DNA from: Tyto alba
Lineage: Eukaryota > Chordata > Aves > Strigiformes > Tytonidae
Assembly: GCF_018691265.1 (NCBI RefSeq)
Contig: NW_024881295.1
Coordinates: 17,531,904 to 17,595,903, forward strand
Direction of reading: 5' to 3'
Length of the DNA stretch: 64,000 nt
A model generated the notes under the pieces. That model saw only the letters and a list, made by a program, of their open reading frames with translations, made no database searches and was not told the DNA's origin. The position numbers and the translations under genes were made by a program. Shown here in pieces: positions 13,081-56,274 of this stretch. Position 1 is the stretch's first letter, and each line of letters starts with the position of its first letter.

Positions 13081-16000
13081 ACGTTTCCAGTATGTGAGCT
13101 GCTTTTTAATCTCTCTGCAGAGGAAACTCAGCACTCTGAGTGTGTCTGCTGATGCCACCTTGCAGGGACCTCAGCAGGGCACCCACGGGGAAGGCGAGAG
13201 AAGATGGGCAGCGCAGGTCCCTTTGCTTGCTCCTGCCCGGCCTTGGGCTGCCGGCGACCCCAGAAACAAAACGAGAGACACAAGCCATCTCTGGTGAGCC
13301 CCAGCTGGGAGCAGATGGGCTCTGTGGCGGTCGCAGTGAAGCCCTGCAGAGCTTGTGGGGTCCCTGAGACCCAGCGGCATTTCAGGGGTGGGCTCTGGAC
13401 TCCCAGGTGGTGCTTCTCCGAGCACAGCATCCCTGTGCGCTGCGCGGGAGCGCAGCCGGGGCTCTCCTCGTGCTGAGGTGAGGGCTGCCTGGGATGTTTT
13501 GAAGAGGCAAGGCACTGCAAGGGTTTTCTAAAAATCAGGTGTATTTCTGATTTTTGGAGTCTGGAGAAACTGAACCCATGTTTTATTTCTTGACCTTTTT
13601 CAAAATGCCAAAGTTTTTCACTTCGTCATCTCTTAGAAAACTTATTTCCGAGAAACTTAAAAACTTTCTCTCATTCTGTTCACCAATTACAGTTTATTGG
13701 ATTTTCTCCCAGAATGGAAACTTTTTATTCTGAGTAGTTACCAGCCCAGTAGTCTTTTGAATTTAAAAGTGTCCTTTCACTTTTTTTTTTTTTTTAGAGT
13801 ATGTAAATAAGCATGAACAGATGCTCTGAGAACACTGCTTGGACCTTGCCTGTTTAAAACCAGAATATGGGTTTTCTGTGCAAGAATCAGTTAAGTGGGT
13901 GCTACTCTGTCTCACCTTTGAGAAAAGCTTTTCCTTTTCCCTGCCAGAACATCCTTCTTCCAGGCACACAGGGTGCAGAGGAGTCTAAAATATCAGCCCT
14001 CTCAGTGCCTTTGATTTCATTCTTTGTGTGGACAGTCTGTTCCGGATTTATCATCTTCACCTCAGAGGAATAAGGTGTGCAGAGCATAAGGAAAGACCAT
14101 CATCCCGATAACCCCAATATATACAGCTCCTTCTCTACCCCCTCAACCTATCCTGTACCTAATCAATCTGCTGATCTCATACTTCTCAATTCTGAGTTAC
14201 TTAAGAAATACTGCTATTGTTACTAGCCTGAAATTACAATTTCCTTTGGCATATGGTTCTTGATGTGAAAATGCCCTCTAATTAGCCCCTTGGCTGCAAG
14301 AACAAACTGGTGACTTTTATTTTCTAGATGCAAACTATCAATTTTCACAGCAGGAGGTCGATGACTAGTTTTCAGAAGAGTGGCGATTCCTGCCCTTTCC
14401 CTAAAACGTGTTCAGGCTCTGTTCCTGCAGTTATTCTGCAAGGGCTTGTTCAGGCTGCTGGTGAAGTAGAACCGGGGAAGAACCCTGAGGAACTGGTGGT
14501 ACATGATGGAGCTGGAAGGAAAGCAGAAGGTGGTGCTAAAAAGATTGAAGACTCCAGACTCGGGGGTCTTTGCTTGCTACTCATTTATGTTATATTATAA
14601 GCATATGTAGGTATCTGTACCTATGTGCTTATAACTGCATAATCTTGCAGTGCTTTTGGTTTTGCCCATAAATGAAATGGGAGACGCTTTTGAATTCTGA
14701 GCAGAAAAAACCCAGTTCCTTGCTCATCTGTGCAAAGGGCCAGAGTGTTTAACAGAGACAAGCTACTAAGCAGAAGTCAAAGCAGCAGTAAGATGCACAG
14801 CACTGCAGATCTACCCGCCCGGGCCCTCCTGCTGCCCCTGTGGTTGTGTGTGCAACGCACACGTGCCTGCACGCTCCTGCCTCAGTCTTGGGTTTGCTGT
14901 TCCAGAAGGGCAAGCGCACACCCGCGAAGCACTGCGGGGGGGAAACCGCCGGCACTGGATGTAGCTGAGAGAGTGGCGGTGGCAATTCACAGTGTGGCCA
15001 AAGCTTTTGGTCTCGGCTTCTTTCCCCCTACTCTCTACAGCTTTTAACCTTTGATCCGAGGTCCGCTCCCCAGCGTGCTGGCAGCCTGCGTGCTGAGCAA
15101 GCATCACCCGTAGCTCCTGCACGCGGAGGAGCTGGGGCTATAGCAGCGATATCTGCAGGCGAGGGTTTTCCAGCTCTGTCCTCGCTGTGGGCGTGCTGTC
15201 CTGCCTTCAGGCTGGTCCCCGAGCTCTGACTAGCGCAGGAGCGTCATCGGTTTATCTCCCGTACGCAGAGCACAGTGTCCACAGTCAGTCGTATCTTGCC
15301 CCACAAACAGCCTGGGTGCAACAGCGAGGCCTCCGTCGCTCTGCAGACGTCCAGTGGGGACGGGGTTTTTCTTGCCTCAGGATTCTGGTCCTTTGGGTCG
15401 TTATTTGGAAGCGGGTTTTTGCAAAGGGAGGCTGTGCCTGAATGAGGCTGTCCACGTGGCTGCAGCAGGATCTTCTGTCACGGCAGGAACTTCAGGCTCT
15501 TACAATGGCTTTTGGCTCCTGCCAGCATAGTTTCAAAATATATGTGCCTTTCTGGGAGGCAGCTTAGTGGCTCAAGCAGGAGTCAATCCTTTGTGCTCAC
15601 TTTGGCTTCTTTCTCTGCTGAGCGGTCTCCAGGTTCCTGTAATGTGCCAGCCAGTATCAGCCTCTGTTTATCCCCTTTCTATGCATATTTGTGACAATTT
15701 TGCTTGCTATAGCCACGGTCACTTAAGCTAAATAACATTTTCAGGCTGAAAGGGCCAGTAGCAGGCTGGTTATTAGATAGACGAAATGTATCATATTTGC
15801 TCTGGCCTTTGGTTCCCAGATAACATAACGGCAAATTGTGTTCCTGGAAGCTGGGAGGTGGCTTGCAAGATTACACGGCCCCAAAATGCATGGAGGCAGT
15901 TTGTCACGTGTGACAGAGGAGCGGAGGGGGAGGTGGAAGTGGGGAGTGTAGCTGCTCTCGGTGCTCAGCAAAGGCCAGACGTGGCTGATGGTTTCTTCAC

Positions 16001-17240
16001 CCCGGGAACACTGAAGCAGCAGCAGCAGCAATTGTGCCCCGGCTGCTCTACTAAAAGTGCTTTGATGCTTTAGGAGCTTAAGTTCATTTAAAAGTCTCTG
16101 CTACTTGCGGAGTAGTAAGAGATAGTGTTTGTCTCCCAGTAACCATTTCCCTCTCCGTTTTCCCCCTCATCATTCCTCTAAGTGGGTGCTTTTGAGTCCA
16201 TCCTTTTAGGTTTGAACCACCTCTCCAGGTGGTGCCTAGGTGCTTTGGAGGAGAGAAATCTAAGCAATGTGCATTCCCTGCTTAGCTGGATGTGAAGTGA
16301 GACCAGAGCTGGGAGTGTAGGTACTGTGGTTCCTACTAGAGCACGCAGAGCCAGTGCTCCTGTGTGCAGGCTGTGCAGGATGTGGCAGGCTGGGGCCAGT
16401 TCCTGTACACATCTGACCCAGAAAATGTCAAAGTACCTCATTATTGCCAGAGAAATCTCTTTCCAGCTTGCTTTGTCCAGGCTGCGAGCACTTCCTGGGG
16501 AACGCAGCCTCAGCTGCTGGTAGAAGACCGGGAGCAAGCCGGAGACAAAAATCTTGGCAAATGTTGCAAGGTAAAGAGAAAGATGAGCAAAATGCATCAT
16601 GAATTTAAAGAGAGGACTCAATAGCCATTAGGATCAGGATTTTCCAGCCCTTGGCTGAGGTGTGAGGTACTCTGACAGAGAGCCCCCAGGCCCAGCGCTC
16701 CTCTCCAAAAACGGGTGTTGGGGGGGAAGTGGCTAAGCCAGCCGTGCACCACTCGTGCCCCGTGTGCCAGCGCTGCGCTGCCCCATGGCAGCCAGTGCAG
16801 CTTGGCAGCCTTCCCAGACCTGGAAGCTGCTCTGGGACCCGCTCGGGAAGGCATCGCTCCGGAGCCTGCTGTCCCAGTGAACACGGCCCAGCCACCTGGG
16901 ACGGGACTGGGAGGAGCGCGGCAGTTCCGCCTGGCGCCGTCTTCAGCCCTGTGCTCCAAATAAGCAGCCTCCCACTTCGTACCTCTGGTCCCGTGTGAAA
17001 AAAACCCTCCTCGTGCCATCCGGGGGGGGGGGTATGGGGTGTGGGGGGGGGGGGCTGGCATGAGGGCGATGCACGCGGGATGGGCGCCAGCATCAGCGCT
17101 GCCTCTTGCCGGCACTTGTAGCGTTGGGAGGAAGATGCTCTGCAGCCGCCCAGCCGAGGTTCTGCTTGCACAGCTCTGGGTGGCACACGCTGCTGCGACA
17201 AGCCCTTCCCTGGTATCCTCCTTACTCATATAAATAAAAT
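13081..17240. other. Intergenic, GC-rich in parts, G-run cluster near 17.03 kb
   Basis: Segments at about 13110-13480, 14730-15450 and 16600-17230 are clearly GC-richer than their surroundings. At 17022-17054, G-runs of 10 or more are separated by short spacers and could form G-quadruplexes. The ORFs here overlap on both strands and look like by-products of GC content. No gene is recognised. Confidence 0.45.
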
Positions 17241-19140
17241 ATATGTATGCTTATTCAAATATTTTTAAATGGCATTATCTCAGTAGATCTAAGGATGAAA
17301 TTATTTTCCTGTTACTACAGCATGCGTGTTTTCTAGGCTGTTTTTTTGGCTTTGTTTTTTTTAAAAAAAAGTTTCACATTCTTTTATCTCTCTCATTTGT
17401 TTCTTGCAAATCTGTTTCCTAAGATTTTGTTTCCAGCTGTCCCCATTCTTCCACTTGGCTTAGATATGGTTACAGACTCAAAATCTTAGACATCGAGATT
17501 GCATCCTTTGCATTTTTCCCTTTAGATTTGCATTGCCTCTGATGGACAGATTGAAGTACTCTCAGTTTCTTTGTCTTCTGCAATTCCAAACGTATTAAAA
17601 ACAACTTTTTCTGTAGTCTTACTTGATCCTTTGTGATATTTGCTGGTTCTCTTCCTATCTTCAGTAAAAAGATCATTGTCATTTGAGGTAGTTCTGATTT
17701 TTTTTGGTTTGTTTTGTTATTTAAATCTCTCAAGTAACATCTCCCCAAACCATATGGACTTTTTCTTGTTTCACCCCAGAAGATGTGTAAAGTGATGTTT
17801 TACTTTAAATATGCTTTGCTCAGGATTTTCTAGTTTGATTTTGCACTTGTAGACTTACTATTTCCCCTTGCTGCTTATGTTTACACTGAACATTTGTTTT
17901 CATTTTCAACTTATTGTTGTGCTCAGCGCAGTCTTATCTCACTGAGTGGAAGTCAAATAGTTTGTTATTGATTACATGGTTTCCTATCAAAGTCTATTAG
18001 TTCCTGCCAACTAGCTTGTCATCTAGTTGGTAAGATTATTGCTGTTGGTGTGCTGTAGTGATCGTGGTTATGTAGGGATATTTGAGCAGCGGTGCTGATG
18101 CACACAATAGTTTTGAGAATCTCTATAAATGTTTCCTTATTCAATCTCCTCTCTCTTTACACCAATCTGTTGCACAAGGCAAGGTATTTGATTTTGTTGT
18201 TGTTTTTTAATCCCTATATCCTTGCCTTATACTATTTAACGACTACACTATTCACTGTGAGATGGTTTCTGCACAGGGATGTTCTCCTCTTCTTACAGTC
18301 TCATGTAATTCCTCCTCTGGAACATCTTCCCTAGTTTCCAACAGTTGCTGATTTGAGGACTGGAGCAGACTGTTTTATTTATACCATCCTGTTTAGTCAC
18401 TGCTGTGGAGGAGCAGCACTTTGTGAATTTGCCTAGTTCTTTTATGAACAATATTCTGTGGCAATGGCTGCAGGTACCACATTTAATTTATTATGCACAG
18501 TGGGAGGAAAAAGTATTTCTTTTTTGTTTAAATCTGAATATTTCATCAGATGCCACTAGCTGTTGCACTGTGAGATGTAGTGAAAGACATATTCACCTTC
18601 TCTGTCTTTTCCTTGTTTCCCAGACCGCCGTTGTCACCCTCTTTTTATCCTAGGCATCTCTTCCTGAGATGAGGAATCATCAGGTATTTGATGACTCCTT
18701 GGCTGAATCCATTCCTTACCTCTGCTCATTCCTCTTCCCATCCCCTTTTTCTCCCGGAGGAAATCCAGTGCTGTGTGGGTACACACTAGATTAACATGGT
18801 GACACATCAGTGTTTGGGGCTTCGTTGCTCTTTTTCTCCTACTACCTTCCCAAACTCCCTGTACACAGCTCAGATTTTGCTGCTGCTTTGTAGGCCTGAT
18901 ACAAGGACACTGAACACAAAAGTGTGATGATGTTGTTGCTGTTGTTGTTTTCTCTTGCCCCAGGTATTCATCAACAGCTGTAATAAAAATGTTTTAAAAC
19001 CATGCCTCACTTACATCCTTGGACCATCACAGCTGTAACACATCTACCTTGAACAATATTCCGTTCTCTTTGCCTTTTTCATGGCCTCAAAGCATGAAGC
19101 TAACATCATCAAGTAACTACTTGCAATAATCCCAAGACCG
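17241..19140. other. T-rich (strand-asymmetric) block with an old CR1 relic
   Basis: Between GC-rich flanks, about 1.9 kb is rich in T and pyrimidines on the + strand and so purine/A-rich on the - strand. One part (18290-18600) is an old CR1 fragment. I cannot assign the remainder. It may be further eroded retroelement sequence lying antisense. Confidence 0.45.
18290..18600 (-). mobile_element. Ancient CR1-type LINE fragment, antisense
   Basis: The reverse complement carries landmarks of an old amniote CR1 lineage that is well preserved in turtles and crocodilians. In order these are a 'cagatttaaacaaaaaagaaatac' equivalent, 'cccactgtgcataataaatt', 'cattgccacagaatattgtt' and 'aactaggcaaattcac', then 'aaacaggatgg'. 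Only the 3' coding end and the start of the 3'UTR remain. It is far more diverged than the element at 7262 and belongs to a different lineage. Borders are approximate. Confidence 0.65.
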
Positions 19141-21492
19141 CCTTCTCAAACATCCACAGCTGATTTTGCAGCCCAGCGTTGGGTATGTACAACTGGGGGG
19201 CTTTTTTTCTCCCCATTGCATGATTTTTCATCTACTGCTTGCTTGCCCACTCCCGTTACAGCTTCTGGAGTGAGGTCCTGGGATAGGGCAGTGCTGCTCC
19301 TGGGAAAGACCAGTGGCAGAGATCCCTGTATGTGAGGGAAGAGAGCTTGCAACCTGCCAAACTTCTGAACGGGACTGTTTTGGGCCCTTAGTAGGAAGCA
19401 GCAGAGAATTTAGCAGAGTTTATTTCCAGCTCAGAGCTCTGCTGTCCCCCCCTGCTCCCGGCCACAGCACAGCTCAGCTGCCCCCCTGGATGCTGCAGGT
19501 GGGGCTGAGATGCAGGACCTTGCCCTGTGCCCACGTCCTCCCCGCCGAGGAGAGACCCCGCGGTGGGAATTCACCGTGAATTCATGTTTCATCTCTTACC
19601 TCCTCCCAGCAGCTCTCGGGCTTTCGGCTCCCTCGGGTAGGGCTGCGGAGGCACCTGTGTGGGGTGGTCTTCTCTTTCTGCTGTGCCTCCAGGGACGACG
19701 TTGGGCGGCGAGATGATGGGGAGCGGGTGCCCAGAGGTCCCCGGCCCAGGAGGGAGAGCACCGGCGGAGGCGGCGTGAGCCCTTCTCGCAGGCGGGGGGG
19801 AACGAGCCCCTTCGCACTGGCCATGAAATCAGTCATGTGTAGGTTTTTGTCCAGCCCTGGGGGGTGGGGGAAGGAATGTGGGTTGGGCGAAGTCTAGGAT
19901 TACACCACCGCTGAATTTTTTCTTTCCACACTTTAAATAGCCAGCACCTTTCAGTCCTGCCTTCGCCTCTCCCGTCGGCTCGTGCCCTGACAGCGCCATC
20001 CGCAAGGTAACACCTCTGCCCCTGTTTTCTTCTGCCCAGCTCCTCCCGTGCCCCGCACCCTCCCGGGTCTGCTGTGGATGAGAGGTCACGGAGCGCTTTC
20101 TGCCTGTTTAATCATTTTCTAGCGTGGAGGGGTCCTCCCAGCCCTTCCTTGCAGCCGCTGTCAAATGCCTGCCAGTGTTTCTTGCTCCTCTTCGCGTCCT
20201 GAAGGGTTTTATAGGGGACTATATAGGGGGAGGGGAGAGACTGTAAGTGCTGCTTCACCCTTTTTTTTTTTTTTTTGTCCTCTCCCTGGACGGGGGAGAG
20301 TGTCATTTGCTGCCAGTGCCTTTTCCTGCTCTCGTGGCGAGGGAGTTGCAGGCGGGAATGAATGGCAGCGTTAGGCTGGGGCTGGGGGAGCTGTCTCTGC
20401 AGGGCACGAGCAGGCTCGAGGGCTGGCACCGTGCGAAGGAAGGTGCCCTCCTTGGCATGAGGTCCTCAGCAATCCCGGCTTCGGTGGGAACCACGGTCCT
20501 CAGCCCTTGCCCTGAGGGGTTTGGCATCCAGGAGGTCATTCTGCCCGTAAGGAACAGGCTCAAATGCCCCGTGAGCCACCTAAACGGCTGCAGCGGAGCC
20601 GGTGCCACCCGTGCTGCCCGTACCTGTCTCCTCGCTGTGCACCAGCAGTCACTTAGGATGCTCCCTGGCTTTCCTGGGAGGAGAGGTGTCCTCTCAGAGG
20701 TTTTGGGGGGAAGGTGGGACAGCGGGAGAGGTGCCTACCTACTCCGTGCTGATCTTCTCTTAGCAGAGATCTGTTTAGAGATGGGAGAAGCTCTTGCAGT
20801 GCCAAAGCTTCCCGAGAGCGGTACCGTGGGGAGCCTCTGCAGGCAACAGGCAGATGTTTGGAGGGGCAGACCCTGGGAGAGGAGACATCCCAGGTGGCCA
20901 TGGCATCTACGCCATTTCTTTTCCTGCTATGGGAAGGCTAGTACCATTCTGAAAAATCACCTTTTCTCGCAGCCTAGTAGATTGTCAGCAACAGTTGCCA
21001 CCACCAAAAGCAGAAACTTGTTTCCCTCTTATTTCAGTTTGTCCTCTTCCTGCATTTAAGACTTCTGTGTGTTTTGTGGCTTTCATTGCATGGTCTGTAA
21101 AACCAGACCTTGGTAAGCAGCAACAGGCGAGAAGAGAAACCCTTATAAAATATCCTGTCAAGTATTTGATCCCTCTCTCTCCCTGCTCTAGCCCTAAGTC
21201 TGTTCCCAGTATCTGCCACGGTGGAAGCTCCAGTCTGGCTGAACTGCTGGGTCTTCTATGTAATGCTGTGCTTAGAGGATGGGCTTCCAGAAGCAGGAGT
21301 GTTTTGAGATAAGTCAAAAATAATTAAACTGATAGTGGCTTTTAAGGACTAGTTTTGCACTAAGCAATGAAAGTGCATCCATGGTCTTAGCACCTGGCTG
21401 CCAGCAGGAATCGGTATAAGAATTGGAGCAAGAGAGGAATGGTTCAGGGTGTGTGGGAGTGTGTGTGCTCTCCCCTCCCTTGCCTCCTGTAG
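19141..21492. other. SLC6A13 upstream region with CpG-rich zone
   Basis: This GC-rich sequence lies immediately upstream of the first coding exon. CpGs are dense at about 19530-20110. Possible splice donors are AAG|GTAACA at 20006/20007 and TTG|GTAAGC near 21112, either of which could end a 5' noncoding exon. A T run lies at about 20261-20277. A 270-codon ORF (20247-21059) shows no family resemblance and is probably chance. Confidence 0.4.
19530..20240 (+). promoter_or_regulatory. Candidate SLC6A13 promoter (CpG-rich zone plus TATA-like motif)
   Basis: CpG density is locally raised (for example 19690-19810). At about 20209-20230 the sequence ttttataggggactatatag carries two overlapping TATA-like motifs followed by G-rich sequence. 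It lies 1.3-2 kb upstream of the first coding exon. Position and composition fit a promoter, but no transcription start can be proven from sequence. Confidence 0.35.
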
Positions 21493-21559
21493 CCCAAATT
21501 TCTGCCTCGTTGCATGGCTTGTGCTGAACGTAACGGAGGAAACTCCTTCTCAAGGTGGG
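21493..21559 (+). other. SLC6A13: SLC6A13 5'UTR within first coding exon
   Basis: A strong polypyrimidine acceptor (ctctcccctcccttgcctcctgtag) ends with AG at 21491-21492. This suggests the first coding exon begins at 21493 with 67 noncoding bases, and that at least one noncoding exon lies upstream. The context around the ATG (ggtggg ATGG) has G at +4 and a G at -3. Confidence 0.6.
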
Positions 21560-53097
<31,538 letters not shown>

Positions 53098-53480
53098 GAC
53101 CAGTGTGGCTCTCCCTCCCTCCCCCCCAGGATGGTTTCTATACAGCCTTTACCACCTGTTGGATAATGCAAGGATTCTTCACTCGCCAAGGAGAGGGGGA
53201 TTTCTGGGCTGAGCTCCCTTCCCTGGAAGATTTGAGGAAGAGGCTGACGTGGAGATGGTCTGCGTGGAGTTAGCAGTGCACCTTAATCGTCCCTCTGGAG
53301 AGGGCTCTGAAGGGGCAGACCAAGCACCAGTGTTCCTGAGCATCCCCAGCCTTCTGGTGGGCAGAAAGGAAGGACTGATCCTGGAGTGGAGAGTGTCAGA
53401 GAGTCCGAGAGGTGTGGCTCCAGTGTGGACTTTGGGAACTTCTCCATTCATTCCATTAAATCCTTGTTTTTCCCCTCTAG
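53098..53480 (+). other. SLC6A13: SLC6A13 3'UTR (approximate)
   Basis: This noncoding sequence follows the stop codon. The first plausible cleavage signal is ATTAAA at 53455-53460, followed by T/G-rich sequence (tgtctctgttttgtctc) about 25-45 bases later. The end is an estimate. Confidence 0.5.
53455..53460 (+). terminator. Candidate poly(A) signal ATTAAA, SLC6A13
   Basis: The signal is the common ATTAAA variant about 360 bases after the stop codon, with a T/G-rich downstream element. No AATAAA occurs nearer the stop. Confidence 0.45.
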
Positions 53481-54109
53481 ATCCACTCTGTCTCTGTTTT
53501 GTCTCACTAGCATCCCTTGCTCACGGCGCGTTAGGCGGGACGTGCGTTGGCGGAGCTGTGCTGGATGTTCAGGTCTGGATCTCTGCTGCACGTCGGTACG
53601 GGAGGGCGACCAGAGGAGAGGAAGCTTGGTTAGGGGAGGAAGGAAAACAGGGCACAGCGGTTCGGAGGCCCCCCTGAGCTGTAGGCCTGGTGTACCTGGG
53701 TGAAGCAGAGAGTGCAATGCCACCTTCTCCTGGAGCCACTGCCAGCTCCCAGCCACGAGAGTCATCTGGCTGATGAATCACTGGGCTATTCCCAGGGTCT
53801 GAGAGAAGCGCGTGGGTTTGCCTTTTCTTCGTGCAAACGAAGGATCATGGGAAACTCTCCCTCGTCTCTGCAGGTCTATGTATTTTTTTTTTTTTTTTTT
53901 TTTTTTGGTGCTGACTGCCTTCCAGGTGCTCTAGAGCCAGACATTTTGGTTTTCCTGTGTGTGCAAAAAGGGCTGCATGGTTGAAGCAGGATCTGCATGT
54001 TATGTCAACAAACAGGGCCCCTTGTTTCCAGGCTGTTTGGGTATTAAAAAAAAAAAAAAAAAAAAATCAAAGAGCTTGTGTTTTACATGCTGTAGCCCCA
54101 GCATCCGAG
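53481..54109. other. Intergenic with opposed homopolymer runs
   Basis: This stretch contains a T24 run at 53883-53906 and an A21 run at 54046-54066, separated by 139 bases. No gene was seen. Confidence 0.5.
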
Positions 54110-54450
54110 GAGGGCAGCCAGAGGACACGTAACGCCGGGAAGCTGGATGGCTCCCAGGAAACTCCGAGGAAGCCCCGGCAGAGCTGAGCGAGCGGCCGGA
54201 GGCGCTCGGCTTCCCGAAGCGCCCACGGACACGGGTGGGCACCGCGCTATGGCCAAGGCTTCCGGCGCCGCGGGGGGAAGGCGAATGAAAGCAGTCCACG
54301 CCGTTAGCCACAAGGTGGCCCCAGGACTTCACCGACCGCCGCGGCGTGGGCTCGGGTCCCCGCGGGGCGTGGGAGGGCGGCGGGCACCCCCGCTTCGGGA
54401 CAGACACCTCCTGAGCTGGGCGGCTGTTTGCTCTTCGGGTCGGTGGCAGC
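54110..54450. promoter_or_regulatory. CpG island downstream of SLC6A13
   Basis: By eye there are about 35-40 CpGs in some 310 bases (for example gcgagcggccggaggcgctc and accgccgcggcgtgg), far above the surrounding sequence. It is a candidate promoter, possibly for SLC6A12 or a noncoding transcript. ORFs run across it on both strands (54147-54596 +, 54000-54704 -), which is typical of stop-poor CpG islands. Confidence 0.55.
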
Positions 54451-55309
54451 TTGTGGGGCTGGGGAGGGATTTCCCCGTGGGCCACGGTAACCTGGGCGTT
54501 TTTCTTTCCCTGCCCGTTGCCTGTGGAGGTTTTCTCTGCAGGGAGCTGCATCCCACGGGGAAGGGTGATCTTGAGTTGTGGCAAACACCGGTTTAGGTCC
54601 CCGAGGACCGATAGGCAATGGCAAGTTATCTGGCTTGGTTTTCTTGGGCTTGGCTTTCCCCAGTTTGGTGTTGCTGGAGCCTGGTGACCTGAGATGGGAG
54701 ACAAGTCGATGATGGAGAGGGCTCAGGAGCCGTCACACACAGAGGCTGTGAAACTCTGGTGAGCACCCAGTACTGAGGGGATTGTTGCTGGGAGGGTTTC
54801 TGAGAGGGCAGATTTAAACTCCGGGAGGGAGAACTCACTGATCTATGGTCCCTGAGGCTTCATCAACTCGGTTCCAGAGTGCCTGTGGAAGCCTCATCTC
54901 ATTTCCAGGCTGTTTTCCCGTTTTCCATGTTTTCCATGAGGGTTCTTTTGTTAAGCTCCATGTGCAACCACAGTTGAACCCCACCTATGGCCAGCCCTGC
55001 ACCTCCCCTCTCAGCAGCTCAGCCGCTGGGTTTCTGCACCCCCTGCCTCCGGAGGATGCCGGTGATGCTGAAGGCACACAGGGCTGGGGGGCGAGAGGGA
55101 TCCGGTCGGGGCTGAACTGGTTGTCACAGTTTTCCTGGGCGGCCTCAAAGTCTCCGAGCTCCAGATTTCCCAGATGCGGCAGCAGTTCGTGGTGCTCGCG
55201 TGTCAGCCGAGGGTGGGAAAGAGCTTGGAAACCCAGGGAAAGCCTCTTTTGGAAGAGACCCACAGTGGGATGGAGGATGGAGCCACCCAGCCGCCGTGCC
55301 ACTTGAATG
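54451..55309. other. Intergenic, no feature recognised
   Basis: This is GC-moderate unique sequence between the CpG island and an AT-rich block. No exon or repeat was recognised. Confidence 0.45.
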
Positions 55310-56250
55310 TGGTACTAGCTGGTAGAAATTACTTCCAGAAATGAGTGAATGGAGTTCAGTACAGAAATTTATTCTGTTGGCTTTTTGTATGAATCATATT
55401 AGATGATCCAGCAACAGATATTTTTATTCATGCAATTCTAATCTTAAACAGAATTATACTTTCAATTTCCAGTAATATCTATAAGAGGTTTGGCTCACTA
55501 GGAAGATATTTTAACGCTAATAAAAAATAGGAATTGTCACAGCCGTCTTCAAAATATGGCTGATGTAGAACGTCTCCTCAGCTGCATGCAGGCAAAGTGG
55601 GAGTCTGCTAAAAGGCTTGTGACTTGCTTTGTTCCAAAATAGTCTGGTGTCCAGTGAATTGGGCATGAGGTTTATTGATCTGGTTATATATGAGCTAGGA
55701 AACCTCCCAGGCCTGTGTTCCTACATGACCCAATTGCTGTAAAGCTTTGGATGAGCTAGGCAGCTCAGATAAGCAAGAAAAACAAAGGTTTCACTTGATG
55801 TTTTTAAATACGTCTTATTTTTGCTAGGACTTTAGGACAAAGTATTGGAACCTATGATGCCTGGCTTAAAATAGGAATCAGGTATATTCTGTATTGCTCA
55901 CTGAGAAGCTTGATGAACTAAATCTGAAATGAATATATTTTAAATTTGCAGACATATTTTTCATAGCACTTTTTAAGACTCTATGCTTAGAGGGAATTTT
56001 GGTGAAATTTGGAATATGGAGATTTTGGAATATGGTGATTGCTCGTGATTTGGAATATGGTGAAAGGGTTTTCCATTGCATTCAAAATCAGTTCAGTTGC
56101 AGTCTGTGGAATTTACCCCTACTCATACCTTCTCCATCTGGGGAGATGCTGATGTCCCTGGAGACAGGAGATGTGCGGTTCTTGGAAATTTTCTACCTTC
56201 AGAATCCAAAATCTGCAATGTAGCCTGAGGATTCAACCCATTAGTTTCAG
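55310..56250. other. AT-rich unique block, possible conserved noncoding DNA
   Basis: The composition shifts sharply to AT-rich without obvious repeat content. It includes three copies of a TTTGGAATATGGxGA motif at 56008-56063. No coding potential was found. It could be an enhancer or simply an unrecognised old repeat. Confidence 0.35.
56008..56063 (+). repeat. Three direct copies of TTTGGAATATGG(A/T)GA
   Basis: Copies lie at 56008-56022, 56024-56038 and 56049-56063; the last two are identical over 15 bases. A related aattttggtgaaa precedes them. Confidence 0.8.
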
Positions 56251-56274
56251 AAAAATGGGGAGGAGATTAAAGAA

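Noticed and set aside
16605..17229. Two - strand ORFs of about 200 codons
   Set aside because: They overlap each other in different frames within GC-rich DNA and show no family resemblance.
20247..21059. 270-codon + strand ORF just upstream of SLC6A13
   Set aside because: GC-rich, starts within a T-run, no recognisable domain, and overlaps the probable promoter/5'UTR zone; most likely chance.
54000..54704. Overlapping 149-codon (+) and 234-codon (-) ORFs
   Set aside because: Both strands are open only because the CpG island is poor in stop codons; the products are low-information Arg/Pro/Gly sequences.
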